In this document: piece after piece, positions 1 to 6,841 of the stretch
How the letters are laid out: the number at the start of each line of letters is the position of its first letter
How positions within the stretch are numbered: position 1 is the stretch's first letter
Assembly (NCBI GenBank): GCA_027064845.1
Contig: JAMOPC010000271.1
Coordinates: 1-11,041, forward strand
DNA from: Desulfurococcales archaeon
GTDB taxonomy: Archaea > Thermoproteota > Thermoprotei_A > Sulfolobales > Desulfurococcaceae
Direction: 5' to 3'
Length of the DNA stretch: 11,041 nt
Notes under the pieces: model-generated
What the model saw: only the letters and a program-made list of their open reading frames with translations
What the model was told of the DNA's origin: nothing
The model's database searches: none
Made by a program: the position numbers and the translations under genes

Positions 1-559
1 TCCATCCAAAACCATAGTATACAAGACTGATACCAATAACAAATTTTAAAACATTACCAATAATCGTACTATAGAACAATATATCGGTTCGGAGACATGA
101 TACGAGAAACGCTTGTAAAGCTTGTGAAACACCGAGTAAAACCATAATACTAGCAATCCTAAGCATTTCCGGAGTATAGCTCCACAAATGATAACCTAGA
201 GAACCGAGAACATACAATATTGTTCCTGTACCCACATATATTATTGCGGTAAACAAAGTAGTTGACCACAAGTATTTGAGCAAACACTCACGATCACGTA
301 AACCAATGCATCGTCCAAGAAACCTAGTTAGACCAATATTTATGCCGAGATTCAATAATCCATTGATGAGAGATGCTAATCCAATAGTAGCCGATGTGAA
401 TCCGAGAACTTCAGAGCCTGCAAGAGCAGATATAACCATCCAGTACAAGAACCCAGAAAAATTATTAACTATACTGGATCCATAAAGCCAGAAACCGCCG
501 CGAACAACTCTACCAACACCACCACTGGACAATACAAGCCACCATCGGACTGGAATCAC
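1..559 (-). CDS. Wzx-like polysaccharide flippase, N-terminal part (runs off the left edge)
   Basis: Reading the minus strand from a GTG at 559 gives 186 codons open to base 1, so the C-terminal part is missing. The protein is strongly hydrophobic, with likely membrane segments near residues 35-50, 53-78, 98-120, 134-155 and 165-183. The opening (GGFWLYGSSIVNNFSGFLYW, residues 21-40, then SEVLGFTSA and a GLTRFLGR step near 76-83) has the look of the MVF/MATE-like polysaccharide transporter superfamily, which flips lipid-linked oligosaccharides across the membrane. Full-length members are usually 400-500 residues. The GTG start is chosen because an in-frame TGA lies immediately upstream and a TATA-like box is centred about 27 nt before it. 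The gene is divergent from the rest of the window, but its role fits the glycosyltransferases to its right. Family level is fairly secure; the substrate is unknown. Confidence 0.75.
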   Translation of the reverse strand, partial: MIPVRWWLVLSSGGVGRVVRGGFWLYGSSIVNNFSGFLYWMVISALAGSEVLGFTSATIGLASLINGLLNLGINIGLTRFLGRCIGLRDRECLLKYLWSTTLFTAIIYVGTGTILYVLGSLGYHLWSYTPEMLRIASIMVLLGVSQALQAFLVSCLRTDILFYSTIIGNVLKFVIGISLVYYGFGW

Positions 560-582
560 TCATTCAATACGTTAAATAATCC

Positions 583-590
583 TATTTAAA
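583..590 (-). promoter_or_regulatory. TATA box of the flippase gene, probable leaderless promoter
   Basis: On the minus strand TTTAAATA is centred about 27 nt upstream of the GTG start codon at 559, preceded by an A/G-bearing stretch (CTCAAG) where the BRE would lie. This is the spacing expected when transcription starts at or next to the start codon. No Shine-Dalgarno sequence lies between box and start, in agreement with a leaderless mRNA. Confidence 0.55.
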
Positions 591-748
591 CTTGAGAAAA
601 TAAAGTGTATTGAACACGCTCTTATCTCTTACAGAGAATCAGTTCTGAAACCATAATCCAAAAATACTGTTAACTTTCTGAGGCAAAGTATTTATTTTCT
701 AAGGACGATATAGGAATCAAGAACATACAAGATATTTAGGAAAAAGCC

Positions 749-1186
749 TTGACCATAGTAGCAAATGCTTTAGTAGAGCTAGCTGAGAGAAAGGAATCAG
801 AGAGAGAAGTAGTTGGAAAAGCTAAGGAATTGTTAGCTCAGATTATTCTTCCTAAGAAAATAACTAGGCAAGTCATTGAGAAGTATGTGAGGAAAGCCAT
901 GCAGATACATGCGTGGTATCGTCTGGATAGAATTGATCGGGTTCTCCTCATACTCACTCGTAGGTTACCCAGAGTCAAATCCCCCGTGCTTAAAAACGTT
1001 CTCTACAAGATATTTCTCAAAATAGAATTATTCACCACTCGGGGGAAGGCTCTATTTTACGGGATAATCCTCACAATGCAGAACACTATGCACAAACTAT
1101 GCGACTTACTCAAAAACGTCTCAAGACTATTAACAATAGGTTTGTTCTACCTAAACAACCCAATAACCTATAGAATATATGGCTAG
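749..1186 (+). CDS. Basic hypothetical protein of 145 residues
   Basis: I do not recognise this protein. It starts at a TTG four codons after an in-frame TAG; the next in-frame ATG is at residue 51, so the TTG is the best start, without a clear Shine-Dalgarno site. Residues 8-60 are charged and probably helical (AERKESEREVVGKAKELL), residues 60-100 are rich in Arg/Lys and Leu/Ile, and residues 100-140 are moderately hydrophobic and could form one membrane-associated helix. There are no Cys pairs or obvious catalytic motifs. It ends 11 nt before the next gene and could be co-transcribed with it. Codons are purine-rich at the 5' end and A/C-rich at the 3' end, as in the following genes. The length of the open frame and archaeal codon use suggest it is real, but this is less certain than for its neighbours. 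Confidence 0.5.
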   Translation: MTIVANALVELAERKESEREVVGKAKELLAQIILPKKITRQVIEKYVRKAMQIHAWYRLDRIDRVLLILTRRLPRVKSPVLKNVLYKIFLKIELFTTRGKALFYGIILTMQNTMHKLCDLLKNVSRLLTIGLFYLNNPITYRIYG

Positions 1187-1197
1187 AAGTACAGAAT

Positions 1198-1719
1198 ATG
1201 CCAGATGCATTAGCACACTATGCCATAAGCTACCTAATAGCAAGCAGGGTAACCAAGCATAAGTATGCATTATTCATAGCATTGATAGGGCTGTTGCCCG
1301 ACATAGATGTCCTATTAAGGGTGCATAGATGGGTTACGCACAGCCTTATACCTGTGGCACTAGTGGCTTCAGCAACAGCGGTAATACTACTACACACCAA
1401 GCGAAACTACCTAAAATACCTAGCACTAGCCATAACACTCTATACACTACACATAGTCCTCGACACATTCATAGCACCAACACCCCTACTATGGCCAATA
1501 ACAAACCAAGCATACATGCTCCAAGCAGGAATAGACGGCATCATAACCACTAATAGTATCGATATAACACCCCAACTCAACATATTTGTGGAACAAGCGG
1601 ACTTCACACCAAGACCAACAATAGAAGGACCCATAATCTCACCAATAGGACTAATCATAGCTGTAGGAGTTATAGTAGTGTTGCTGACAGAACACCTAGC
1701 CAAGACTGTGAGAAGATGA
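1198..1719 (+). CDS. DUF457/YdjM-like membrane-bound metal-dependent hydrolase family protein
   Basis: A 173-residue integral membrane protein with the polar signature of the DUF457/YdjM family: H7 in the first helix, LPDID at 33-37, HRWVTHS at 43-49 and H85...D89 followed by the PTPLLWP loop (94-100). The usual family motif is HRG-x-THS; here Trp replaces the Gly. Hydrophobic segments lie at about 23-40, 50-66, 72-90 and 148-164. Family members are called predicted metal-dependent hydrolases because of the conserved His/Asp set; no reaction is firmly established. The stretch 110-146 is a soluble loop. ATG at 1198 is the first start, 11 nt after the preceding stop. A role in membrane lipid or surface-glycan metabolism is possible from context only. 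The second half of the gene is very C-rich and G-poor on the coding strand. Confidence 0.75.
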   Translation: MPDALAHYAISYLIASRVTKHKYALFIALIGLLPDIDVLLRVHRWVTHSLIPVALVASATAVILLHTKRNYLKYLALAITLYTLHIVLDTFIAPTPLLWPITNQAYMLQAGIDGIITTNSIDITPQLNIFVEQADFTPRPTIEGPIISPIGLIIAVGVIVVLLTEHLAKTVRR

Positions 1720-1725
1720 AACGTG

Positions 1726-1839
1726 ATGTACGTGAACTTCTATGAGGATGTTGCGTCGAGGAGAGATGTTGAGGATGTGCTGAGAGGGGTTGAGAAATTG
1801 GTTGAAAGAGCGGCAAGAGCGTTAAGCAGGCAAAGTTAG
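1726..1839 (+). CDS. Possible small protein of 37 residues
   Basis: An open frame of 37 codons from ATG 1726 (38 from the adjacent GTG at 1723) to TAG 1837-1839 fills the gap between the DUF457-like gene and the GT2 gene. The product, beginning MYVNFYEDVASRRDVEDV, is very charged and predicted helical, with a heptad-like pattern (DVEDVLRGVEKLVERAARAL). The codons look genuine (GAG, GTT, AGG, GCG), and bases 1741-1800 contain 26 G but only 3 C. It lies in the same frame as both neighbours, separated from them only by the TGA at 1717 and the TAG at 1837. It may be a true small gene, a vestige of a longer gene, or spacer. I do not recognise a family. Confidence 0.3.
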   Translation: MYVNFYEDVASRRDVEDVLRGVEKLVERAARALSRQS

Positions 1840-1851
1840 TGGCTAAAGCCC

Positions 1852-2994
1852 ATGATACCGTACACACTAATCGACTTCGTGGCGCTTGCCTTGGCGGCTA
1901 TACATTTTGGTGTGCCACTAATATATTATAGCTATCTCAAGAGGGTGGCGTTGCCCAGGCCGTGGAATGTGAGAGCTGATTCAAGTTTCCTGCCTAAGGT
2001 TTCTATAATTGTTCCTACATATAATGAGGCACAACTCATAATGAGGAAGCTTGACGATATTCATAGGCAGAACTATCCTAGGGATAGGGTGGAGATCATA
2101 GTCATCGATTCAGCATCCACAGATGGCACTCCAGATCTAGTTAAGAAGTGGGGTGAGGAGCACCCCGATACTCGACTCAAGCTCGTTGTCGAGCCCGTGA
2201 GGCGTGGTAAGGGCTGGGCTCTCAACGAGGCTCTTAAGCACGTCTCTAGCAGTAGTGAGGTTATCATTGTTACGGATGTAGATAGTTGGTGGAGCGACCC
2301 CAGTACTCTTAGGAGAGTAGCAAACATGTTTGCCGACCCCACTATAGGTGCGGTTTCATGCATCAAGATCCCTGAAGGCGCTAGAGGGGTTGAGGCTTCC
2401 TACCGCAACTACTACAACCTTGTCAGAGTAGGAGAATCGAAGCTCTGGTCAACACCAATCTTCCACGGAGAACTAGCAGCGTTCAAGAAGAAGCTCATCA
2501 AAGAGATCGGTGGCTTCCCAACAGATATAGGTGCAGACGATAGCCATACAGCAACACTAATAGCGTTGAAGGGATATAGAGCCATAGTCCATGACTCCAT
2601 CACATGCATTGAAGCCGTGCCGAGAAAAAGCTACTTCCAGTGGAGAGTACGGAGGGCACAACACCTAATCCAGCACTTCACAAAACTCCTCAAACTAAAA
2701 CACAAAACACCAAGAGAACTCAAAACAGTGCTCAGAACCGAAACATTCCTACACCTATTCAACCCATGGATACTCCTCGCAACAACAATACTCCTAATCA
2801 TATCAGCTACACAGGGAAGCATAGCAGCAACAACACTCCTAACCATAGGCATAGCAGCACTAATCATCAAGCTCTACAGAATGTGGACACACCAACAAAT
2901 CGCATTAATGATCGCAACCGTTAGAAACCTGCGAACGAAAGAACTCACGTGGAGAAAAGAGCAAAAAATAACTTGCGTAGAACACATCGATTAG
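1852..2994 (+). CDS. Family 2 glycosyltransferase, membrane-anchored (processive-like)
   Basis: A 380-residue GT2 enzyme with a GT-A fold, expected to transfer a sugar from a nucleotide-sugar on the cytosolic face of the membrane. Residues 5-27 form an N-terminal membrane helix. The catalytic domain has VSIIVPTYNEA (50-60), the nucleotide-binding D86 of IDSASTDGT, the metal-binding TDVD (141-144), the acceptor-site GADD (227-230) and QWRVRRAQH (263-271), which corresponds to the Q-x-x-R-W region of processive synthases but lacks the Trp. Two C-terminal helices lie near 303-321 and 325-342, with a basic tail. This layout resembles hyaluronan- and cellulose-synthase-like enzymes, but with fewer helices. 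ATG 1852 follows the in-frame TAG at 1837 closely, so no longer start is possible. The coding strand switches from G-rich to A/C-rich near 2400. The sugar and product are unknown. Confidence 0.85.
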   Translation: MIPYTLIDFVALALAAIHFGVPLIYYSYLKRVALPRPWNVRADSSFLPKVSIIVPTYNEAQLIMRKLDDIHRQNYPRDRVEIIVIDSASTDGTPDLVKKWGEEHPDTRLKLVVEPVRRGKGWALNEALKHVSSSSEVIIVTDVDSWWSDPSTLRRVANMFADPTIGAVSCIKIPEGARGVEASYRNYYNLVRVGESKLWSTPIFHGELAAFKKKLIKEIGGFPTDIGADDSHTATLIALKGYRAIVHDSITCIEAVPRKSYFQWRVRRAQHLIQHFTKLLKLKHKTPRELKTVLRTETFLHLFNPWILLATTILLIISATQGSIAATTLLTIGIAALIIKLYRMWTHQQIALMIATVRNLRTKELTWRKEQKITCVEHID

Positions 2995-3040
2995 GCGATT
3001 CTCAATGCAAGCACTAGTAGTAATGCTGGATGCTTATCTA

Positions 3041-3048
3041 ATTTAATC
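3041..3048 (+). promoter_or_regulatory. Possible TATA box for the MBL-fold gene
   Basis: ATTTAATC is centred about 29 nt before the ATG at 3074, in the 79-nt gap after the GT2 gene. The spacing would give a transcript with almost no leader. An alternative AT-rich element, GATATATA, lies at 3053-3060 but is too close to the start for a leaderless mRNA. The match is weak and rests mainly on spacing. Confidence 0.3.
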
Positions 3049-3073
3049 GATTGATATATAGGATGTTATAGCC

Positions 3074-4264
3074 ATGAGATTCTTTGATATATCTTGCTGG
3101 AATGTTAAGCGTGGCGAAGCTACTATAATAGGCTTTCCTACGTCAGAAGCCCATGTAATAGATTTTGGTACAAATAATCCTTTGGCCCGTCAAGTTCTAA
3201 GAGCCATCAAAGAAGCGAGATTTCTACCCGCCAATTATAGGGAGGCTGATGCTGTGATAACACATCTACACAATGATCACTATAGCTTAATACCATACAT
3301 TCTAGGCTCTAGGACTCTACGCACTACTTATCTTCCCTTAATACCTGAGTCCAAGCCCGTAATGAAGATGGTTTCTTTTTTACTAGCCTACGAGGCCATC
3401 ATCCTTCTACGCTCCGGGCGAGCAATACTCGATGAAATTGCTAGTAAAACACAGGCTACGTATCTTGTAGGCAGAGGTGCATTTATCAAGCTCAGAGGCA
3501 GTTTCTCTGCACGAGTCCTATGGCCCCCACCTACATTGCCGGAACCTATCGCTAAGAAAGTCGTAGAGAAGCTAAAACCCGTCTACAATAAAGCTCGCAG
3601 GCTAGTTGAAAAGAAAGGCCTAAACGTAAAACAGGAGGTGGAAGAGAAGACTGGAGAGATAGAGCAAGCGTTGGGAGCTCATAGGATAAGAAGACTAGAG
3701 AAAGGAGCGATGATGGAGCCTATTAAAATCGAGGCTCCCTTAGCCCTTCCCACGCTAACTAAGGAATCTTTAGAGGAAGGAGTAAGGTCTCTGAAGGTAA
3801 TGCCGCCTGAAGATCGAGTAGTGTTAGAGAAGATCCGTGATGCGGTTAATGATCTCAGCCTTGTGCTCAAGTATCATTATGATGGCTGTAGGTATGCTTT
3901 AGCACTAGTACCCGGAGACAACTCACGTCCTGTTCTAGACGAGCTATCCCGACTTGAGCGTAGAAAGCCTCCATACTACAGGTGTGTATTATTCCTTAGA
4001 GCGGCACATCATGGTACATATTACGGTAAATACATAGGGGATCATCAAGCCTTAGTTACATGGATGTCGTGGACTATAAGCCTAAAAGCGAGGCCTCATA
4101 CGAGCTATCTACGCATATTAAGGCTTATACTAATAGCTGACCCTATTAATTGCGCACACATACATTTCTATAAGCCACTATCTTCCTATGCACATATACA
4201 CATATGCTCGAAGCCTCATAGATATATAGCACTGGACATAAATCACATAGATTGGCTACGATAA
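3074..4264 (+). CDS. Stand-alone ComEC-like metallo-beta-lactamase-fold hydrolase
   Basis: A 396-residue soluble protein with the landmarks of the ComEC/Rec2 C-terminal metallo-beta-lactamase domain. These are the opening strand FDISCWNVKRGEATII (4-19, compare the DVGQGD motif of ComEC), the metal-binding HLHNDH (64-69, fitting H-x-H-x-D-H), DLSLVLKYHYDGCRYALALVPGD (260-282, read in two halves: a SLVL strand, then the GD motif), and RAAHHGTY (309-316, the HHG step). ComEC MBL domains are nuclease- or phosphodiesterase-like and are normally fused to a membrane channel; none is present here. Residues about 155-250 form a charged, helical insertion without counterpart in the basic domain. The C-terminal part is His-rich, with AHIH at both 361 and 373. 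The likely activity is hydrolysis of a phosphodiester or phosphate ester in the cytosol; the substrate is unknown. It is flanked by glycosyltransferases but has its own putative promoter. Confidence 0.75.
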   Translation: MRFFDISCWNVKRGEATIIGFPTSEAHVIDFGTNNPLARQVLRAIKEARFLPANYREADAVITHLHNDHYSLIPYILGSRTLRTTYLPLIPESKPVMKMVSFLLAYEAIILLRSGRAILDEIASKTQATYLVGRGAFIKLRGSFSARVLWPPPTLPEPIAKKVVEKLKPVYNKARRLVEKKGLNVKQEVEEKTGEIEQALGAHRIRRLEKGAMMEPIKIEAPLALPTLTKESLEEGVRSLKVMPPEDRVVLEKIRDAVNDLSLVLKYHYDGCRYALALVPGDNSRPVLDELSRLERRKPPYYRCVLFLRAAHHGTYYGKYIGDHQALVTWMSWTISLKARPHTSYLRILRLILIADPINCAHIHFYKPLSSYAHIHICSKPHRYIALDINHIDWLR

Positions 4265-4308
4265 GGCAGAGGCAAACACACTACTTTGAGAAAAGTACAA
4301 AAGCTAAT

Positions 4309-4322
4309 AAGTCTTAAGACTT
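4309..4322. promoter_or_regulatory. 14-bp perfect palindrome over the promoter of the GT4 gene at 4342
   Basis: AAGTCTTAAGACTT is its own reverse complement. The central CTTAAGAC (4313-4320) is centred about 25 nt before the ATG at 4342 and could serve as the TATA element of a near-leaderless promoter. A palindrome covering the TATA element is where an archaeal dimeric repressor would block TBP/TFB. This is an inference; I see no second copy upstream of other genes in this window. Confidence 0.4.
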
Positions 4323-4341
4323 TAATACCTAGGCACTCATT

Positions 4342-5370
4342 ATGAAGATACTCTTCGTATCTCCAAGGTACTACCCCCATGTTGGTGGGGTAGAATATAC
4401 TGTTAAGTCCGTTGCTGAAAGACTTGCTAGAATGGGTCATGAAGTTACTGTGCTTACGGGAGAACCTAACATAGATAAACCCAGGGAGAAGCAGGTCAAC
4501 GGGGTTAGGGTTGTTAGGTGGCCTACCTGGAGCCCTGAAGAAGCATATCATGTACCGAGGCAAAGAACAGAATTAGAGAGAAGATTGAAAGAGCTTGCTA
4601 GAGAAGCTGACATTATTCATGTTCATAGCGTTCACTCTGTCTTCTCAGTTTCCTCCAGCATGAAGATAAGTAATTATCTACGCAGTGCTAAATTTGTCAT
4701 AACACCCCATTACCATGGTAGTGGACATACTCTTGTTAGAAAGTTCCTATGGGTCTACTGGAGACGCAAGATAGCCAGATTGCTTAGCCTTGTAGATAAT
4801 GTGCATGCTGTTAGTAAGAGGGAAGCTTCTCTGATAGCCAGACACTATCCTCACGTAGGTGAAAAGATAGTAGTTATTCCAAATGGTATTGAAGAAGATG
4901 TACTCAACTACAAGTGGCAGGGTCAAGACAGCGACTACATATTTTATGCGGGTAGGATAGAGAAGTACAAGAGGCTAGAACTAGCAATAGATGTGGCGAA
5001 AAAGCTTGGCTTAAGGCTATTGATAGTAGGTCAAGGATCCTATAAGGACAGATTGGAGAAGTATGCTGAGAAAAGTTATAGAAGAATAGTTGAATTCCTA
5101 GAACCACAACCCCGAGACAAATACCTGGAACTACTCTCAAAAGCCAGGTACGCCATAAACCCTAGCAAGCACGAAGCATACAGTATATTCATAGCAGAAG
5201 CACTAGCAATAGGAGTACCAGCAATAACATCAAAAGAAATAGCGGAGAACCTAGAAGCAAAAACAAAACCCTTTAACAACGAAGAGCTGGTACTCATAGA
5301 GAAAGCTCCGATAAGAACATGGAACGAAATAGTGCATACATTGCTAAATAATCTATATAGGCATAAATGA
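4342..5370 (+). CDS. GT4 family glycosyltransferase (first, with intact E-x7-E)
   Basis: A 342-residue GT-B enzyme of the GT4 family, cytosolic or membrane-peripheral, expected to add a sugar with retention of configuration. The N-terminal domain starts MKILFVSPRYYPHVGGVE, with the Gly-Gly loop at 15-16 that contacts the donor/acceptor cleft, then HVHSVHS (93-99) and VIPNGIEED (178-186) at the domain linker. The C-terminal domain has FYAGRIEKYKRLE (201-213, Arg and Lys for the donor phosphates) and SKHEAYSIFIAEALAIGVP (275-293), where E278 and E286 form the E-x7-E motif. It is a little shorter than typical GT4 proteins (350-400), with a compact C-terminus. ATG 4342 is the natural start. The last 250 bases are A/C-rich, unlike the 5' part. 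Specificity cannot be told from sequence. Confidence 0.87.
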   Translation: MKILFVSPRYYPHVGGVEYTVKSVAERLARMGHEVTVLTGEPNIDKPREKQVNGVRVVRWPTWSPEEAYHVPRQRTELERRLKELAREADIIHVHSVHSVFSVSSSMKISNYLRSAKFVITPHYHGSGHTLVRKFLWVYWRRKIARLLSLVDNVHAVSKREASLIARHYPHVGEKIVVIPNGIEEDVLNYKWQGQDSDYIFYAGRIEKYKRLELAIDVAKKLGLRLLIVGQGSYKDRLEKYAEKSYRRIVEFLEPQPRDKYLELLSKARYAINPSKHEAYSIFIAEALAIGVPAITSKEIAENLEAKTKPFNNEELVLIEKAPIRTWNEIVHTLLNNLYRHK

Positions 5371-5696
5371 ATGTTCTCATAAGGCAGTAAATTACATATC
5401 TTGCGGGATAAAACGCCATGGAAAAGTGGAGAAATTATGGAAACTAGTTGGGATCTGCATCTCCTACCGAGCTCAAACATTTGGTTCTGGATCTCTGCAT
5501 TTAGAGCGGACATGCATCTCGAGAATTCGTCCACAAGCTTTGGACCTTGATACTTAATGGCTACATAGAGTATCTCGTATATGTTGACCAAGTATTTCCT
5601 AAGCAATAATGAGATCTCATACATTAAACATTCATACTCACTATATGTATAATTAATAATAATTAGGCTAGAACACAACAAGTTATAGTTGATGGT
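5371..5696. other. Gene-poor 326-bp spacer between two composition regimes
   Basis: I find no convincing gene here. All plus-strand frames are broken by stops. On the minus strand a frame opens at 5681 and stays open to 5076, but its second half lies antisense to the GT4 gene and reads as a Ser-rich shadow. The part over the spacer reads MYEISLLLRKYLVNIYEILY and continues with a plausible mixed helical sequence, so a short minus gene or gene remnant is possible but unsupported by any family I recognise. The right part (5640-5670) is very AT-rich and probably holds the promoter of the following operon. The spacer separates genes of moderate GC from the AT-rich operon and could mark an insertion junction. 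Confidence 0.5.
5651..5665 (+). promoter_or_regulatory. AT-rich element, probable promoter region of the glycosyltransferase operon
   Basis: AATTAATAATAATTA lies 32-46 nt upstream of the ATG at 5697 and is the best TATA candidate before the first gene of the AT-rich operon. Its 3' part (5658-5665) would place the transcript start a few bases before the ATG. There is no clear Shine-Dalgarno site in front of this ATG, in keeping with a short leader. The exact box is uncertain because the surroundings are AT-rich. Confidence 0.35.
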
Positions 5697-6833
5697 ATGG
5701 CTAAATATCGATTAAATATTATGTATGTTATCGATAAGCTTGAAACCAACTATCCTCGAGATCAAAACTATATCGTGAAATATATGAGTGAAAAAGGGCA
5801 TGACATAATTGTTATTACTTCTTATGATAGAAATTTTGCTAAATATGATAGCAAAGCTTTTAGTAATAATGTGAAAATATACAGGTGTCCTCGTATAGGT
5901 AATATTGGTAAAGCTACTGTATTTATACCTAAGAAAAGTGGTTTGTCATCGGAGTTTGATGTTTTACATGCATTTACATTTTTTACGTATTCCTCTATAA
6001 TAGCTCCTTTCTTATATGACTCTAGACTGCGTGTATTGCGTTCAGAAGTAATGTATCCTGGTAGTATGAACTTTCATAAGGCTCGAAAACAATACTATAT
6101 ATTGAATCTGATGTATAGACGGCTCTATGATTTTGTCACAGCATATAACGTCGTTGAGGCTAAAAGCTTAGAAATGCTTGGTTTTCCAAGGGGGAGAATC
6201 TGCTTATTGCCTATTATGATTGATTGGAACAAATTTCATAGTTGTATTAAAAGCTTTGAACACGACGAAATTGTTATAGGAACTATTGCTAGATTGTCCC
6301 CTGAAAAAGGAGTGCATAGGCTCCCCAAAATAATGTACTTATTGAAAAATCTTCTTGAAGAAACCAAAAGGAAATACAGATTCGTTTTGGCAGGTCGGAT
6401 CGAAAATAAAAAACTAAGTAAATTAGTGATAAAGAAGCTCAAAGAAATATTGAGAGAAAAATTTGAGTACCTAGGCGAAATTGCGCCTCCGTATCCGTTT
6501 TATAAAAAAGTAGATATAGTATTAATACCATCGTTAACGGAAACAGGAGCAATAACAGTTTTAGAAGCAATGGCCGCAGGAAAAGTTGTTATTGCAAGTG
6601 ATATTTATCCAATAAACCTATATATACAGGACAGGGTTTCAGGTTTTCTATTCAGAAACGAGCACGAGGCTGCAAAAATATTATCAGAGATTCTTAGGGG
6701 GAAATATAGCATACAAACTCTTCAATCGAAGGCTATCAATTACGCTAAAAGACATGATTATAATACAATATGCGCTAAACTAGAAAATATTTACTATAAG
6801 GGTTTATCTAGTAAACACAGTAAAAAGCGGTGA
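5697..6833 (+). CDS. GT4 family glycosyltransferase (second, first gene of AT-rich operon)
   Basis: A 378-residue GT-B glycosyltransferase. The N-terminal domain is divergent: the usual Gly-Gly loop is replaced by LETNYPRDQNY (15-25), and FDVLHAFTFFTYSS (87-100) corresponds to the D-h-h-H-h-H strand. The C-terminal domain is clearer: IGTIARLSPEKGVHRL (194-209) is the donor-phosphate loop, and SLTETGAITVLEAMAAG (279-295) contains the E-x7-E pair E282 and E290. The C-terminus ends in a Lys-rich tail (SSKHSKKR). ATG 5697 is the first start near the upstream AT-rich promoter. The stop TGA is part of the GGTGA that serves as ribosome binding site of the next gene, so the two are translationally linked. 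Ile, Lys, Tyr and Asn are much more common than in the upstream GT4, matching the drop in GC. Donor and acceptor are unknown. Confidence 0.85.
   Translation: MAKYRLNIMYVIDKLETNYPRDQNYIVKYMSEKGHDIIVITSYDRNFAKYDSKAFSNNVKIYRCPRIGNIGKATVFIPKKSGLSSEFDVLHAFTFFTYSSIIAPFLYDSRLRVLRSEVMYPGSMNFHKARKQYYILNLMYRRLYDFVTAYNVVEAKSLEMLGFPRGRICLLPIMIDWNKFHSCIKSFEHDEIVIGTIARLSPEKGVHRLPKIMYLLKNLLEETKRKYRFVLAGRIENKKLSKLVIKKLKEILREKFEYLGEIAPPYPFYKKVDIVLIPSLTETGAITVLEAMAAGKVVIASDIYPINLYIQDRVSGFLFRNEHEAAKILSEILRGKYSIQTLQSKAINYAKRHDYNTICAKLENIYYKGLSSKHSKKR
6829..6833 (+). promoter_or_regulatory. Shine-Dalgarno site GGTGA deciding the start of the next gene
   Basis: GGTGA, complementary to the archaeal 16S rRNA 3' end (core of GGAGGTGAT), sits 8 nt before the ATG at 6842 and overlaps the stop codon of the preceding gene. 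A GTG at 6830 opens the same frame four codons earlier but is itself inside this site and has no upstream one. The ATG at 6842 is therefore preferred. Confidence 0.55.
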
Positions 6834-6841
6834 AAAGATAC

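Noticed and set aside
276..485. Plus-strand open frame with a basic, Pro/Arg-rich product
   Set aside because: It lies wholly antisense to the flippase gene, whose minus-strand translation is a clear membrane protein; the plus frame is a shadow.
1723..1780. Possible C/D-box guide RNA (GTGATGT ... CTGA)
   Set aside because: The C box has a mismatch and no convincing D' and C' pair lies between; the stretch is better read as a small ORF.
2073..2870. Several minus-strand frames of 65-97 codons inside the GT2 gene
   Set aside because: All are antisense to conserved GT2 motifs (TDVD, GADD, QWRVRRAQ) and arise from low stop frequency opposite the biased coding strand.
3374..3381. T-rich run as a transcription terminator
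   Set aside because: It lies inside the coding sequence of the MBL-fold gene and encodes part of a regular helix.
5076..5681. 201-codon minus-strand frame taken as one gene
   Set aside because: Half of it overlaps the conserved C-terminal domain of a GT4 gene in antisense and reads Ser/Cys-rich; only the spacer part is kept as a low-interest observation.
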